Shown here: in pieces, positions 1 to 6,329 of the stretch | Position numbering within the stretch: position 1 is the first letter of the stretch | Layout of the letters: each line of letters begins with the position of its first letter | NCBI GenBank assembly: GCA_002402275.1 | Contig: DHFN01000194.1 | Coordinates: forward strand, 1 to 6,470 | DNA: 6,470 nt | Reading direction: 5' to 3' | Origin: Anaerolineales bacterium UBA4823 | GTDB taxonomy: Bacteria; Chloroflexota; Anaerolineae; Anaerolineales; UBA4823 | Notes under the pieces: generated by a model | The model's input: the letters and a program-made list of their open reading frames with translations, nothing else | Databases searched by the model: none | Told to the model about the DNA's origin: nothing | Made by a program: the position numbers and the translations under genes

Positions 1-1101
1 TGCCTTGATGACTTGGCAACAGCTTTAAACTATTACTGTCCCAGCGGTATAGGCAAAACTGGTCACATCAAACTTAATGACAAGGAATTAAATCAGGTAT
101 GCCTGGAAGGAAGCCAATGGGCATCTAAAAACGGCTATGTTCGAGGCATGGATTTGAAACACACAGAAGAAAACGGCTGTATGGAAGGAGCAGATCCGTC
201 TGCGGTCAGCAAGCGTGCTCGTGAAAGGGGTCGCGATCAAATCGGCACCTTAGGAGCTGGTAACCATTTCTTGGAAGTAGACCGTGTGGAACAGATTTTT
301 GATCCATTCGCGGCAGACATTATGGGATTACGGGAGGGTCAGCTCACTTTACAAATCCATTGCGGCTCACGTGGTTTTGGACACCAAATCTGCACGGATT
401 ATGTGGATGAGTTTCAAGGAGCAGTAAAACGCTATGGCATTAAACTCCCTGATCGCGAGCTAGTTTGTGCACCTTTGACTTCGCCAGAAGGCCAACGTTA
501 TTTAAAAGCCATGCGCTGTGCTGCCAATTACGCCTTTGCGAACCGCCAAATTCTCACCCACTATGCCCGCCGTGCGTTTGAAGAAGTGTTAGCAGGAAAA
601 GTATCTGATTGGGATTTGAATCTGGTCTATGACATTGCTCATAACATGGGGAAAATTGAAGTACATGAGATCAATGGGGAAAAGATGCAGGTGTGTGTCC
701 ATCGGAAAGGTGCAACCCGCGCTTTTGGTCCGGGTCATCCTGAGCTCCCACCCGAATATCAGCTCATCGGTCAGCCAGTTTTAGTACCAGGTAGTATGGG
801 AACCGCATCCTGGGTTTTACTCGGTACAGAGGAAAGCATGCGTCGTTCTTTTGGATCATCCTGTCATGGCGCGGGACGGATGATGAGTCGTAGCCAGGCA
901 AAGAAAAAAGTTGGGGGTGAGGACTTGCGCAATCAATTAAAGAACCGCGGCATTCATATTCAAGCTGGTTCCCTCTCCGGGCTAGCAGAAGAAGCCCCCG
1001 AGGCGTATAAAGACGTGGACGAGGTTGTTCAGACTGTTGTGGGAGCTGGAATTGCCCGCAAAGTTGCCCGCTTGGTGCCCGTCATCGTAGTGAAAGGTTA
1101 A
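1..1101 (+). CDS. rtcB: RtcB-family RNA-splicing/repair ligase, 5'-truncated by window edge
   Basis: RtcB joins RNA 2',3'-cyclic phosphate (or 3'-phosphate) ends to 5'-OH ends using GTP and Mn2+, in tRNA splicing or RNA repair in the cytoplasm. The reading frame is open from base 1 (first codons C-L-D-D-L), so the real start lies outside the window; about 366 codons are present and roughly the first quarter of the protein, including the N-terminal Asp/Cys metal-ligand motif, is missing. Visible family motifs are GAGNHFLEV (bases 253-279), HCGSRGFGH (from 358), the AHN motif (near 637-645), HRKGATRAFGPG (700-735), the PGSMGTASWVL block, and CHGAGRMMSR (862-891). The His of HGAGR (865-867) corresponds to the residue guanylylated during catalysis. 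The C-terminus (EAPEAYKDVDEVV...VIVVKG) is complete and typical. No archease or RtcA gene is visible. A TTG at 13 could serve as a start on paper, but homology runs through it. The family call is very secure. Confidence 0.96.
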   Translation, partial: CLDDLATALNYYCPSGIGKTGHIKLNDKELNQVCLEGSQWASKNGYVRGMDLKHTEENGCMEGADPSAVSKRARERGRDQIGTLGAGNHFLEVDRVEQIFDPFAADIMGLREGQLTLQIHCGSRGFGHQICTDYVDEFQGAVKRYGIKLPDRELVCAPLTSPEGQRYLKAMRCAANYAFANRQILTHYARRAFEEVLAGKVSDWDLNLVYDIAHNMGKIEVHEINGEKMQVCVHRKGATRAFGPGHPELPPEYQLIGQPVLVPGSMGTASWVLLGTEESMRRSFGSSCHGAGRMMSRSQAKKKVGGEDLRNQLKNRGIHIQAGSLSGLAEEAPEAYKDVDEVVQTVVGAGIARKVARLVPVIVVKG

Positions 1102-1118
1102 TCGAAGCCCTTGATTAA
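1098..1118. repeat. Short inverted repeat spanning the two convergent stop codons
   Basis: TTAATCGA and TTGATTAA can form an 8-bp stem with one G-T pair around the loop AGCCC. It covers the stop of rtcB and the stop of the opposing ABC ATPase gene, which lie only 13 nt apart. Neither side is followed by a T-run, so it is at best a weak bidirectional transcription end; it may also be chance. Confidence 0.25.
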
Positions 1119-1879
1119 TGGGATAAGATTTGGGAAAGGAACAATTTTGTTCGTTCTTCCTGAGGATGGCTGAAGATTTCATCAGGTGTTCCGTTTTCGA
1201 TGATCTTGCCGTTGTCGAAAAAGAACATTCGATGGGCAACCGCTTTCGCAAAGCCCATCTCATGGGTCACAACAATCATCGTCATACCACTGTGTGCTAG
1301 CTCAATCATTACATCCAATACTTCTTTAATCATCTCTGGATCTAACGCCGAGGTTGGTTCGTCAAACAGCATGATTTTTGGCTGCATGGCTAATGCTCGA
1401 GCAATGGCTACCCGTTGTTGTTGACCGCCAGAAAGTTGAGAAGGGTATTTATGAGCTTGTTCTGGGATTCCAACTCGGGCTAATAATTGCATCCCAATTT
1501 CTTCTGCCTTCTCCTTTTTCCATTTTCGCACCCAGATTGGTGCTAGGGTGACATTCTGCAATGCAGTCAGATGCGGGAATAGATTAAACTGCTGAAATAC
1601 CATTCCTGTCTCCATACGCACCCGCTCGACATTGTGCATGTCATTGGTTAACTCGATCCCATCAATAACTATCTGTCCTTGTTGGTGATCTTCGAGGCGA
1701 TTCAATGTTCGGATAAACGTTGATTTACCAGAGCCGGACTTTCCAAAAATAACCACCACTTCCCCTTTATATACTTCCATAGTGATTCCTTGTAAGGCAT
1801 GGAAGCGCCCATACCATTTATGTACATCGCGGGCAATGATAATAGGGTTAGATTCATTCTCATAAGTTTGCTCGCTCAT
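1115..1879 (-). CDS. ABC transporter ATP-binding protein, polar amino-acid (GlnQ/HisP) type
   Basis: This 254-residue cytoplasmic ATPase would power an amino-acid importer of the polar amino-acid uptake family. Seen in order: Walker A GKSGSGKST (residues 46-54; Lys at the position usually Pro or Arg), Q-loop at Q96 in GMVFQQFNLFPHLTALQNV, signature LSGGQQQR (149-156), Walker B IMLFDE (169-174), D-loop SALD, and H-loop H206 in VVTHEMGFA. The Q-loop and H-loop contexts are characteristic of GlnQ-like proteins, and the length is normal for them. The start at 1879 is chosen over an in-frame ATG 57 nt upstream because GGAGAG lies 6 nt before it and the extra N-terminal residues do not resemble the family. 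No permease or substrate-binding protein is adjacent: rtcB converges downstream and a tRNA deacylase lies upstream, so the partners must be elsewhere or outside the window. The 112-nt gap upstream shows no clear terminator, so read-through from the asd operon is possible. The specific amino acid cannot be told. Confidence 0.93.
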   Translation of the reverse strand: MSEQTYENESNPIIIARDVHKWYGRFHALQGITMEVYKGEVVVIFGKSGSGKSTFIRTLNRLEDHQQGQIVIDGIELTNDMHNVERVRMETGMVFQQFNLFPHLTALQNVTLAPIWVRKWKKEKAEEIGMQLLARVGIPEQAHKYPSQLSGGQQQRVAIARALAMQPKIMLFDEPTSALDPEMIKEVLDVMIELAHSGMTMIVVTHEMGFAKAVAHRMFFFDNGKIIENGTPDEIFSHPQEERTKLFLSQILSH

Positions 1880-1885
1880 CCATAT

Positions 1886-1891
1886 CTCTCC
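1886..1891 (-). promoter_or_regulatory. Ribosome binding site of the ABC ATPase gene
   Basis: GGAGAG on the minus strand sits 6 nt before the ATG at 1879. It decides this start over the longer reading that begins at 1936. Confidence 0.7.
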
Positions 1892-1991
1892 ATAATCAAG
1901 AAAATTACATGTATTAAATAATGTCTTCAAGATCAATTTTTTGGATATCTATTCCAACTTAATTAATCGCAAAAGATAGATAAGGATACCA

Positions 1992-2477
1992 TTAAATTGA
2001 ATATTCCCGACGGGTAATCCCGGCAAAATGGGCGTTGGTTATGGCTGCTAAATCTTTCGGGGTTATCCGGATCATCAATCCACGCTGCCCGCCGGAGATG
2101 ATAAATGTTTCCCGACTTTGGGCAGAGACATCAATGACTATCTGAAAACCCCGGTTTAATAATGCCAATGGTGAAATCCCACCAGCTTGTAATCCGGTTA
2201 TCCGTTCAGCTTCTTTCTCAGTTGGAATATGTAATTTCTTTTCATTCAATGCACTTGCTAAAGCTTTCAAATCAACTTCATGATCGCCAGGGATCACCGC
2301 TAAGATATTCTTGCCGTGTTCTAATCGAGTTACAACAATTGTCTTATAAACATCTGAAGGTGCAACACCTAACAAAGTAGCTGTTTCAACTGCACCTCTC
2401 TTTTCAGCGGATAAATAATATGGCTCAAAAGTTATTTTTCTCTGCTCTAGTAAGCGAATGACATTATTAGCTTTCAT
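1992..2477 (-). CDS. ybaK: YbaK/EbsC-family Cys-tRNA(Pro) deacylase
   Basis: YbaK-type proteins are free-standing editing enzymes that hydrolyse Cys wrongly attached to tRNA(Pro) by prolyl-tRNA synthetase. The 161-residue length matches the family. Family features seen are the invariant Lys in DVYKTIV (K45), the VIPGDHEVDLKALA strand-helix (61-74), EAERITGLQAGGISPLAL (89-106) with the GGISP loop, and the ISGGQRGLMIRITPKDLAAI C-terminal block. The gene starts 2 nt after the kinase stop codon (TAA-AA-ATG). No good Shine-Dalgarno sequence is visible before it, only A/T-rich sequence inside the kinase 3' end, so it is probably translated by coupling to the kinase. The family also contains ProX/AlaX-like relatives with other aminoacyl-tRNA substrates, but the GGISP pattern and length favour YbaK. 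Its presence behind a two-component pair is unusual. Confidence 0.92.
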   Translation of the reverse strand: MKANNVIRLLEQRKITFEPYYLSAEKRGAVETATLLGVAPSDVYKTIVVTRLEHGKNILAVIPGDHEVDLKALASALNEKKLHIPTEKEAERITGLQAGGISPLALLNRGFQIVIDVSAQSRETFIISGGQRGLMIRITPKDLAAITNAHFAGITRREYSI

Positions 2478-2479
2478 TT

Positions 2480-3904
2480 TTAGTTAATTGTACTTGAATT
2501 TTTGTCCATTTTAGGTAATCGGAGAGTAAAAATTGCGCCTCCTTCGGGAGAGTTTTCAGCAATTAAATTTCCTCCGTGAGCTTGGGCTAACTGACGAGCG
2601 ATTGACAACCCTAATCCCGTTCCACCTTGATCCCGGCTGCGGCTTTTATCCACCCGGTAAAAACGATCAAATAGATACGGTAGAGCATCTTCGGGGATTC
2701 CTTCGCCACTATCGTGTACTTGTATAATAATATCCTTTAGGTCGCCTTGAATTAGGATTTTAACCTGACCATCAATCGGAGTATACCGAATGGCATTCGA
2801 GAGAACATTCCCTAAGATTTGCTCCAACCTATGCGGGTCTCCAAGAATGAAATCATCCTCAGATGTCTCCCTAAAATTGTCTTCGAATACAATCCGGATT
2901 CCTTTTTTGCGTGCTTGCGGTTGCATTATTTCTACCAAGTGCTCACAAAACTCCCGCATGGCTACCGGAATTTTTTGCAAACTCAATTGTCCCGCATCTA
3001 CTAAAGCCAGGGTGCGTAAGTCATCCACTAAGCGGGTTAATAGCTGGTTTTGTTCCAGAATTGGAAGAATATTCTCGTTATTCAAGGGATAGACGCCATC
3101 TAGTAATGCTTCTAAGTTTGCCCGTTGGACAGCTAAAGGATTGCGTAATTCATGGGCAATATCAGCAGTTAAAGCCTTCCGCATCTGTTCATCCTTCCGG
3201 AGAGATCCAGCCATTTGGTTAAAGGTCCTTCCCAACAATCCTATTTCATCCTTTCCAACCACTTGAACAGATTGATCCAAGTCCCCATTCGCCAGATTCT
3301 GGGCTGCCAAAGTTAAATCACGAACAGGCTTTTGCAATCTATTAGCTAGAATCAGCGCAATCACCAATGCCACTGTCCCAGCCAGTACACCCGCAAAAAT
3401 CGCAGCCTGGCCGAGTCGGGTAACCAATTGACGTTCATCTGCTTGGGTAAACCCCATACCCCCCTGTAATAAAAGATAGCCAATTACTTTATTATTGTGG
3501 TGAAGCGGAATAGATTGGGCAATTTCATCATTGGATAATAAACGTACTGCCTGGGAATCACTATCATATAGAATATTCCGGTTTTCATCCGCCAGTAGAA
3601 TACGTTGTCCCATCATTCCATTGTTTCCACGCATCATTCCCCCTCCTTGTGCCGCACCATATCCCCAACCCTTACCTTGATTATTGCCGCGCTGGCTGTT
3701 GATTAAAGACTCTACACCTTGCCAAGAAAGATGCTCCTGATAATAGGCTTCCAAAGATTTTACCAGTTCAGTACTGCTGATCATACCGCCGGGGAACATA
3801 AACTCCCGCACGGTTCCAGCAGAAGTGTATCGGGCAATCCCAACCATCCCAACGATTGAAATTAGTACAACCAGAGCAAATGACAAAATTAATTTTCTAC
3901 GCAT
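2480..3904 (-). CDS. Membrane sensor histidine kinase, BaeS-like, HAMP domain
   Basis: This inner-membrane kinase (474 residues from the ATG) should autophosphorylate on His and pass the phosphate to the regulator encoded just upstream. Order: TM1 (about 5-25), extracytoplasmic sensor region (about 30-165) with a Gly/Asn/Met-rich stretch (about 69-100, including GGGMMRGNNGMMGQR) and a small fold ILLADENRNILYDSD, TM2 (about 167-187), HAMP (about 188-240), H-box ADIAHELRNPL (phospho-acceptor H251), N-box with N366 and N370, G1 DSGEGIP (398-404), F-box LFDRFYR, and G2 GGTGLGLSI (427-435). All catalytic motifs are intact. A TTG at 3913 overlapping the regulator stop by 4 nt would add three residues; the ATG 5 nt after that stop is preferred, with only a weak GAAAG ahead of it. 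It is the likely partner of the 4587-3910 regulator. The ligand is unknown; the Met/His content of the sensor region would be compatible with metal or envelope-protein sensing, which is inference. Confidence 0.95.
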   Translation of the reverse strand: MRRKLILSFALVVLISIVGMVGIARYTSAGTVREFMFPGGMISSTELVKSLEAYYQEHLSWQGVESLINSQRGNNQGKGWGYGAAQGGGMMRGNNGMMGQRILLADENRNILYDSDSQAVRLLSNDEIAQSIPLHHNNKVIGYLLLQGGMGFTQADERQLVTRLGQAAIFAGVLAGTVALVIALILANRLQKPVRDLTLAAQNLANGDLDQSVQVVGKDEIGLLGRTFNQMAGSLRKDEQMRKALTADIAHELRNPLAVQRANLEALLDGVYPLNNENILPILEQNQLLTRLVDDLRTLALVDAGQLSLQKIPVAMREFCEHLVEIMQPQARKKGIRIVFEDNFRETSEDDFILGDPHRLEQILGNVLSNAIRYTPIDGQVKILIQGDLKDIIIQVHDSGEGIPEDALPYLFDRFYRVDKSRSRDQGGTGLGLSIARQLAQAHGGNLIAENSPEGGAIFTLRLPKMDKNSSTIN

Positions 3905-3909
3905 TTTAT

Positions 3910-4587
3910 TCAATCTTTCACAAAGCGATAACCCACACCAAACACTGTCTCAATATACTGAGGTTTTTTTGGATCTGTTTCTAATTTTGCCCGAATATTT
4001 TTTATGTGAGCGTCAATTGTCCGTTCGTAACCCTCATAGGCAATCCCTTGCGTAGATTCCAGCAGCTGTAAACGGGTAAATACTCGCCCTGGTTGATTTG
4101 CCATGGCAACCAGGAGATTAAATTCCGTGGGAGTGAAGTCTAGTTGGTCACCATGTCTGGTCACCCGATGGGCTGTTAAATCAATCTCAATATCCTGCAC
4201 ATGGAGAACCTCAGAAGATTGGGATATTGCTATTCGTCTCAACAAAGCCCGTACACGTGCCACCACCAAACGAGGGGAGAAAGGTTTCGTTATATAATCA
4301 TCAGCACCCATTTCCAAACCCACTAGTTGGTCAGCCTCTTCCACTCGGGCAGTCAACATGAGGATGGGTGTGATAGATGTCTTGCGAATCTCGCGGGCAA
4401 TATCTAAACCATCTATCCCAGGCAGATTCAAATCTAAAATAACCAGATCGGGTTTTTCCCGTTTCCATAGCTCCAAACCGCTATCACCTCTGAGAGCGGT
4501 TATCACATCAAAGCCAGCTTTCTCCAGATAGGAACGTAAAACCTTTACTAGCTCCGCTTCATCTTCAATAATTAAAATCTTTGCCAT
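3910..4587 (-). CDS. OmpR/PhoB-family response regulator
   Basis: A cytoplasmic DNA-binding regulator of 225 residues, the normal family length. The N-terminal receiver domain (1-120) has acidic pocket E8/D9, phospho-acceptor D52 in LVILDLNLPGIDG, T79, Y98 and K101 in DDYITKPFS. The C-terminal winged-helix domain (about 125-225) shows LTAHRVTRHGDQLDFTPTEFNLL, the recognition-helix region GYERTIDAHIKNIRAKLETDP and the final hairpin IETVFGVGYRFVKD. Proteins of this type bind as head-to-tail dimers to direct repeats about 10-11 bp apart. The start is 1 nt after the asd stop (TAA-A-ATG), with only an AGG about 11 nt upstream, implying translational coupling to asd. The kinase follows immediately. 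A plausible target is the set of 11-nt repeats at 6330-6373 (inference). It resembles BaeR/PhoP-like regulators, but an ortholog name is not justified. Confidence 0.96.
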   Translation of the reverse strand: MAKILIIEDEAELVKVLRSYLEKAGFDVITALRGDSGLELWKREKPDLVILDLNLPGIDGLDIAREIRKTSITPILMLTARVEEADQLVGLEMGADDYITKPFSPRLVVARVRALLRRIAISQSSEVLHVQDIEIDLTAHRVTRHGDQLDFTPTEFNLLVAMANQPGRVFTRLQLLESTQGIAYEGYERTIDAHIKNIRAKLETDPKKPQYIETVFGVGYRFVKD

Positions 4588-4588
4588 T

Positions 4589-5638
4589 TTAGATAAAACC
4601 TGCTTGATATGCTAATTCAGCATTATAAATTGATCCACCAGCCGCTCCCCGAATCGTATTGTGAGATAGCAAGGTCATCTTCACATCCCAAATCGGATCA
4701 GAGCGAATCCGACCCACCGATGTCGTCATGCCATTTCCAATCATTCGATCAAGGCGTGGTTGTGGACGATCTGGCTGATCGAAAACCTTTATAACCGGTT
4801 TGGGTGTGGAAGGTAAATCCTTACAAATGCGAGGGGGTTGATATTGAGTTAATTCAGCCACAATTTGATCCAACGAGGTTTTCTTTATAAGTTGAATGCT
4901 GCAACAAACCAAATGACCTTCGCTGACTGCCACCCGATTGGTATGGGCTGATATTGGAAATGGGGCAAAATCAATCTGACCCTGGTTCAATTTGCCCAGC
5001 ATCTTGCGCGGTTCTTGCTCGACCTTCTCTTCCTCTTCAGAAATATAAGGCATTACATTATCCAATATATCCAAAGACGCCACTCCGGGGTAACCCGCAC
5101 CAGATAACGCCTGTAATGAAACAGCAAAAACTGCCTTTACTCCAAATGGATCCAACAAAGACTTCAATACAATGGTTAAACCCGTGCTGGTACAATTTGA
5201 ATTCGTGATAATGGCTCCTTTCCAGCCCCGATTTTTCCTCTGGGATGCTATCAGCTCAATATGATCAGCATTCACCTCTGGAATGAGGATGGGCACATCA
5301 TTTTCCATACGATATGCCGATGCATTCGAACACACTACCATACCAATCTCGGCAAAACAAGGTTCCCATTCCCTAGCCAAGGATGAGGGAAGAGCTGAAA
5401 AAACTACACGAGCATCAAATGCCCCTACACTTGTAGCTACCATATTCATATTCCTTGCCCAATCTGGCATCGGCGTTGACAAAACCCAATGGCAAGCTTC
5501 TATATAAGGTTGGCCAATCGTTCGATCTGAACCAGTCAATGCGACCACTTGAAACCATGGATGTTGATCCAATAATTGGACAAAGCGTTGTCCTACCATA
5601 CCGGTAGCCCCAAGGATAGCAACTGGAATTTTATTCAT
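4589..5638 (-). CDS. asd: Aspartate-semialdehyde dehydrogenase, archaeal/fungal-type
   Basis: This enzyme reduces L-aspartyl-4-phosphate to L-aspartate-4-semialdehyde with NADPH, the branch-point step toward lysine/diaminopimelate, methionine, threonine and isoleucine. The 349-residue protein has the N-terminal nucleotide-binding loop GATGMVGQRF (10-19), FSALPSS (80-86), the catalytic Cys in TNSNCTSTGL (C149), LQALSGAGYPG (175-185), the catalytic His in ISAHTNRV (H232), and a C-terminal GRIR...IRGAAGGSIYNAE segment. SNCTS and QALSGAGYPG are typical of the branch found in archaea, fungi and some bacteria rather than the E. coli-type enzyme. The start has AGGTGAG just upstream and a TATAAT box at 5673-5668. 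The gene leads an apparent operon with the two-component system and ybaK; no other aspartate-pathway gene is nearby. The gap to the next gene is 1 nt, an odd partnership for a housekeeping enzyme. Confidence 0.96.
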   Translation of the reverse strand: MNKIPVAILGATGMVGQRFVQLLDQHPWFQVVALTGSDRTIGQPYIEACHWVLSTPMPDWARNMNMVATSVGAFDARVVFSALPSSLAREWEPCFAEIGMVVCSNASAYRMENDVPILIPEVNADHIELIASQRKNRGWKGAIITNSNCTSTGLTIVLKSLLDPFGVKAVFAVSLQALSGAGYPGVASLDILDNVMPYISEEEEKVEQEPRKMLGKLNQGQIDFAPFPISAHTNRVAVSEGHLVCCSIQLIKKTSLDQIVAELTQYQPPRICKDLPSTPKPVIKVFDQPDRPQPRLDRMIGNGMTTSVGRIRSDPIWDVKMTLLSHNTIRGAAGGSIYNAELAYQAGFI

Positions 5639-5640
5639 AT

Positions 5641-5647
5641 CTCACCT
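5641..5647 (-). promoter_or_regulatory. Ribosome binding site of asd
   Basis: AGGTGAG on the minus strand, 2 nt from the ATG at 5638 (6 nt from its AGG core). It is a close match to the 3' part of the consensus AGGAGGTGA and supports this start. Confidence 0.6.
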
Positions 5648-5667
5648 AATCTGTTTATTGATGGCTG

Positions 5668-5673
5668 ATTATA
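5668..5673 (-). promoter_or_regulatory. Candidate -10 box for the asd operon
   Basis: A perfect TATAAT on the minus strand, 29 nt upstream of the asd ATG, would give a leader of roughly 22 nt. The position of the -35 falls inside the terminator stem and reads as C-rich sequence, with no recognisable TTGACA, so the promoter is probably activator-dependent, weak, or uses a non-standard -35. The upstream terminator makes a separate asd promoter necessary unless there is read-through. Confidence 0.5.
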
Positions 5674-5676
5674 ACC

Positions 5677-5716
5677 AACAAACGAAAAGGCGGGGGAGTT
5701 TTCTCCCCCCCCCGCC
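5677..5716 (-). terminator. Intrinsic terminator of the secreted-protein gene
   Basis: Reading the minus strand, a G-rich arm (5716-5703, with nine consecutive G) pairs across the tetraloop AAAA (5702-5699) with CTCCCCCGCC (5698-5689), followed by the T-rich tail TTTTCGTTTGTT (5688-5677). The 10-bp GC stem is perfect except that the first arm has four surplus G, which must bulge or slip. It lies 24 nt after the stop of the secreted-protein gene and just before the asd promoter. Confidence 0.85.
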
Positions 5717-5739
5717 ATTTTGCAAAATTTACATCATCT

Positions 5740-6270
5740 TTATGAACCGTTATCTGGTGTTAGTGACCATCTACCTCTAGACCCACCCCGATATCCATTC
5801 ATACATCCTCCCCCTAAACCAAAGCCAAACCCATTCTGTAACATCGTTTGTGTTCGCTGAACCATCCATTCCGATTGTGATTGGGTTATCACTCCATCCG
5901 CGACCATTTTCGCTACCGCATCTTGGGCTGCCTCTGCCACGAGGGTTTTAAACTCATCCTCGCTAATTCCTTGTTCCTGAGCTATTTGAAACATTGTTTT
6001 TCCAGCAGTAAGTTCGCTCTGCAATGTTCCGGCGGAAATCCCTAACTTGGTCGCCATTGCATCTATCAGATAGGGATGCATTAATCCATATGAACCGGAT
6101 TGATTCCACCGCCCCATCCTTCCACTAAAATTACCACCTTGTCCATAATTCAAAGTATTAGGAACACTCGCCGGTGGGGTTTGGGTTTGGGCATAGGCGA
6201 AACCAGCTACCCCTAAAACCAAGGTTGCAATCACTCCGCCAGCTACCATATATAAGATTTTTTTCAACAT
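5740..6270 (-). CDS. Small secreted protein with helical module (DUF2680-like), function unknown
   Basis: A 176-residue exported protein. Residues 1-27 form a clear signal peptide (LKK, hydrophobic core YMVAGGVIATLVLGVAGF, then AYA before Q28). A Gly/Asn/Met-rich linker follows (about 40-65, GQGGNFSGRMGRWNQSGSYG). The core (about 66-146) reads as short helices: LIDAMATKLGISAGTLQSEL, the segment AGKTMFQIAQEQGISEDEF, and MVADGVITQSQSEWMVQR. Such GIS..L...L..GKT...IA...G and ADG.IT..Q patterns recur in secreted proteins of Chloroflexota, Firmicutes and Actinobacteria, similar to DUF2680; I know no established activity. The tail (147-168) is Gly/Arg-rich with one Cys (C156). There is no lipobox and no sortase signal. 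It has a strong RBS, its own terminator, and an upstream array of 11-nt repeats suggesting control by an OmpR-family regulator. A Spy/CpxP-like envelope role is possible by analogy only. Confidence 0.88.
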   Translation of the reverse strand: MLKKILYMVAGGVIATLVLGVAGFAYAQTQTPPASVPNTLNYGQGGNFSGRMGRWNQSGSYGLMHPYLIDAMATKLGISAGTLQSELTAGKTMFQIAQEQGISEDEFKTLVAEAAQDAVAKMVADGVITQSQSEWMVQRTQTMLQNGFGFGLGGGCMNGYRGGSRGRWSLTPDNGS

Positions 6271-6277
6271 TTTTCAA

Positions 6278-6283
6278 CTCCTT
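6278..6283 (-). promoter_or_regulatory. Ribosome binding site of the secreted-protein gene
   Basis: AAGGAG on the minus strand, 7 nt before the ATG at 6270. It is the strongest Shine-Dalgarno match in the window and fixes the start directly at the signal peptide. Confidence 0.8.
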
Positions 6284-6315
6284 TTGTAGAATATTTTCCG
6301 TTTAGAATTAATTGA

Positions 6316-6321
6316 AATATA
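6316..6321 (-). promoter_or_regulatory. Candidate -10 box for the secreted-protein gene
   Basis: TATATT on the minus strand (5 of 6 matches to TATAAT) lies 8 nt downstream of the 11-nt repeat array and gives a leader of about 39 nt. The -35 position (about 6339-6344) has no consensus and is occupied by the repeats, as in activator-dependent Pho-type promoters. TATTCT at 6293-6288 is a worse choice because its start point would fall inside the RBS. Confidence 0.45.
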
Positions 6322-6329
6322 CCGGGGAG

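Noticed and set aside
982..1263. Minus-strand frame of 93 codons across the rtcB 3' end
   Set aside because: It overlaps both the rtcB C-terminal motif region and the ABC ATPase 3' end out of frame, with no recognisable protein features.
1880..1991. Promoter and terminator between ybaK and the ABC ATPase gene
   Set aside because: The best promoter pairing (TTGAAG, 17 nt, TAATTT) matches poorly, and the possible ATCTAT/ATAGAT stem has a long loop and no following T-run; neither is strong enough to list.
3902..3913. TTG start at 3913 for the kinase, giving a 4-nt overlap with the regulator stop
   Set aside because: An ATG lies three codons further, 5 nt after the regulator stop; TTG starts are rarer and no Shine-Dalgarno sequence favours it. 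The difference is only three residues, so it stays an open but minor point.
2533..4297. Several + strand open frames of 61-103 codons across the kinase and regulator genes
   Set aside because: They lie antisense to genes with complete catalytic motifs, show no domain or plausible start signal, and are expected shadows of coding sequence.
5703..5716. G-quadruplex from the G-rich arm
   Set aside because: There is one nine-G run with no further separated G-tracts on that strand, so an intramolecular quadruplex is not supported; the hairpin plus T-tail explains it.
5639..5739. Lysine riboswitch or T-box leader in front of asd
   Set aside because: Only 101 nt separate the genes and about 40 of these form the upstream terminator; the remaining leader of about 22 nt is too short for any known class.
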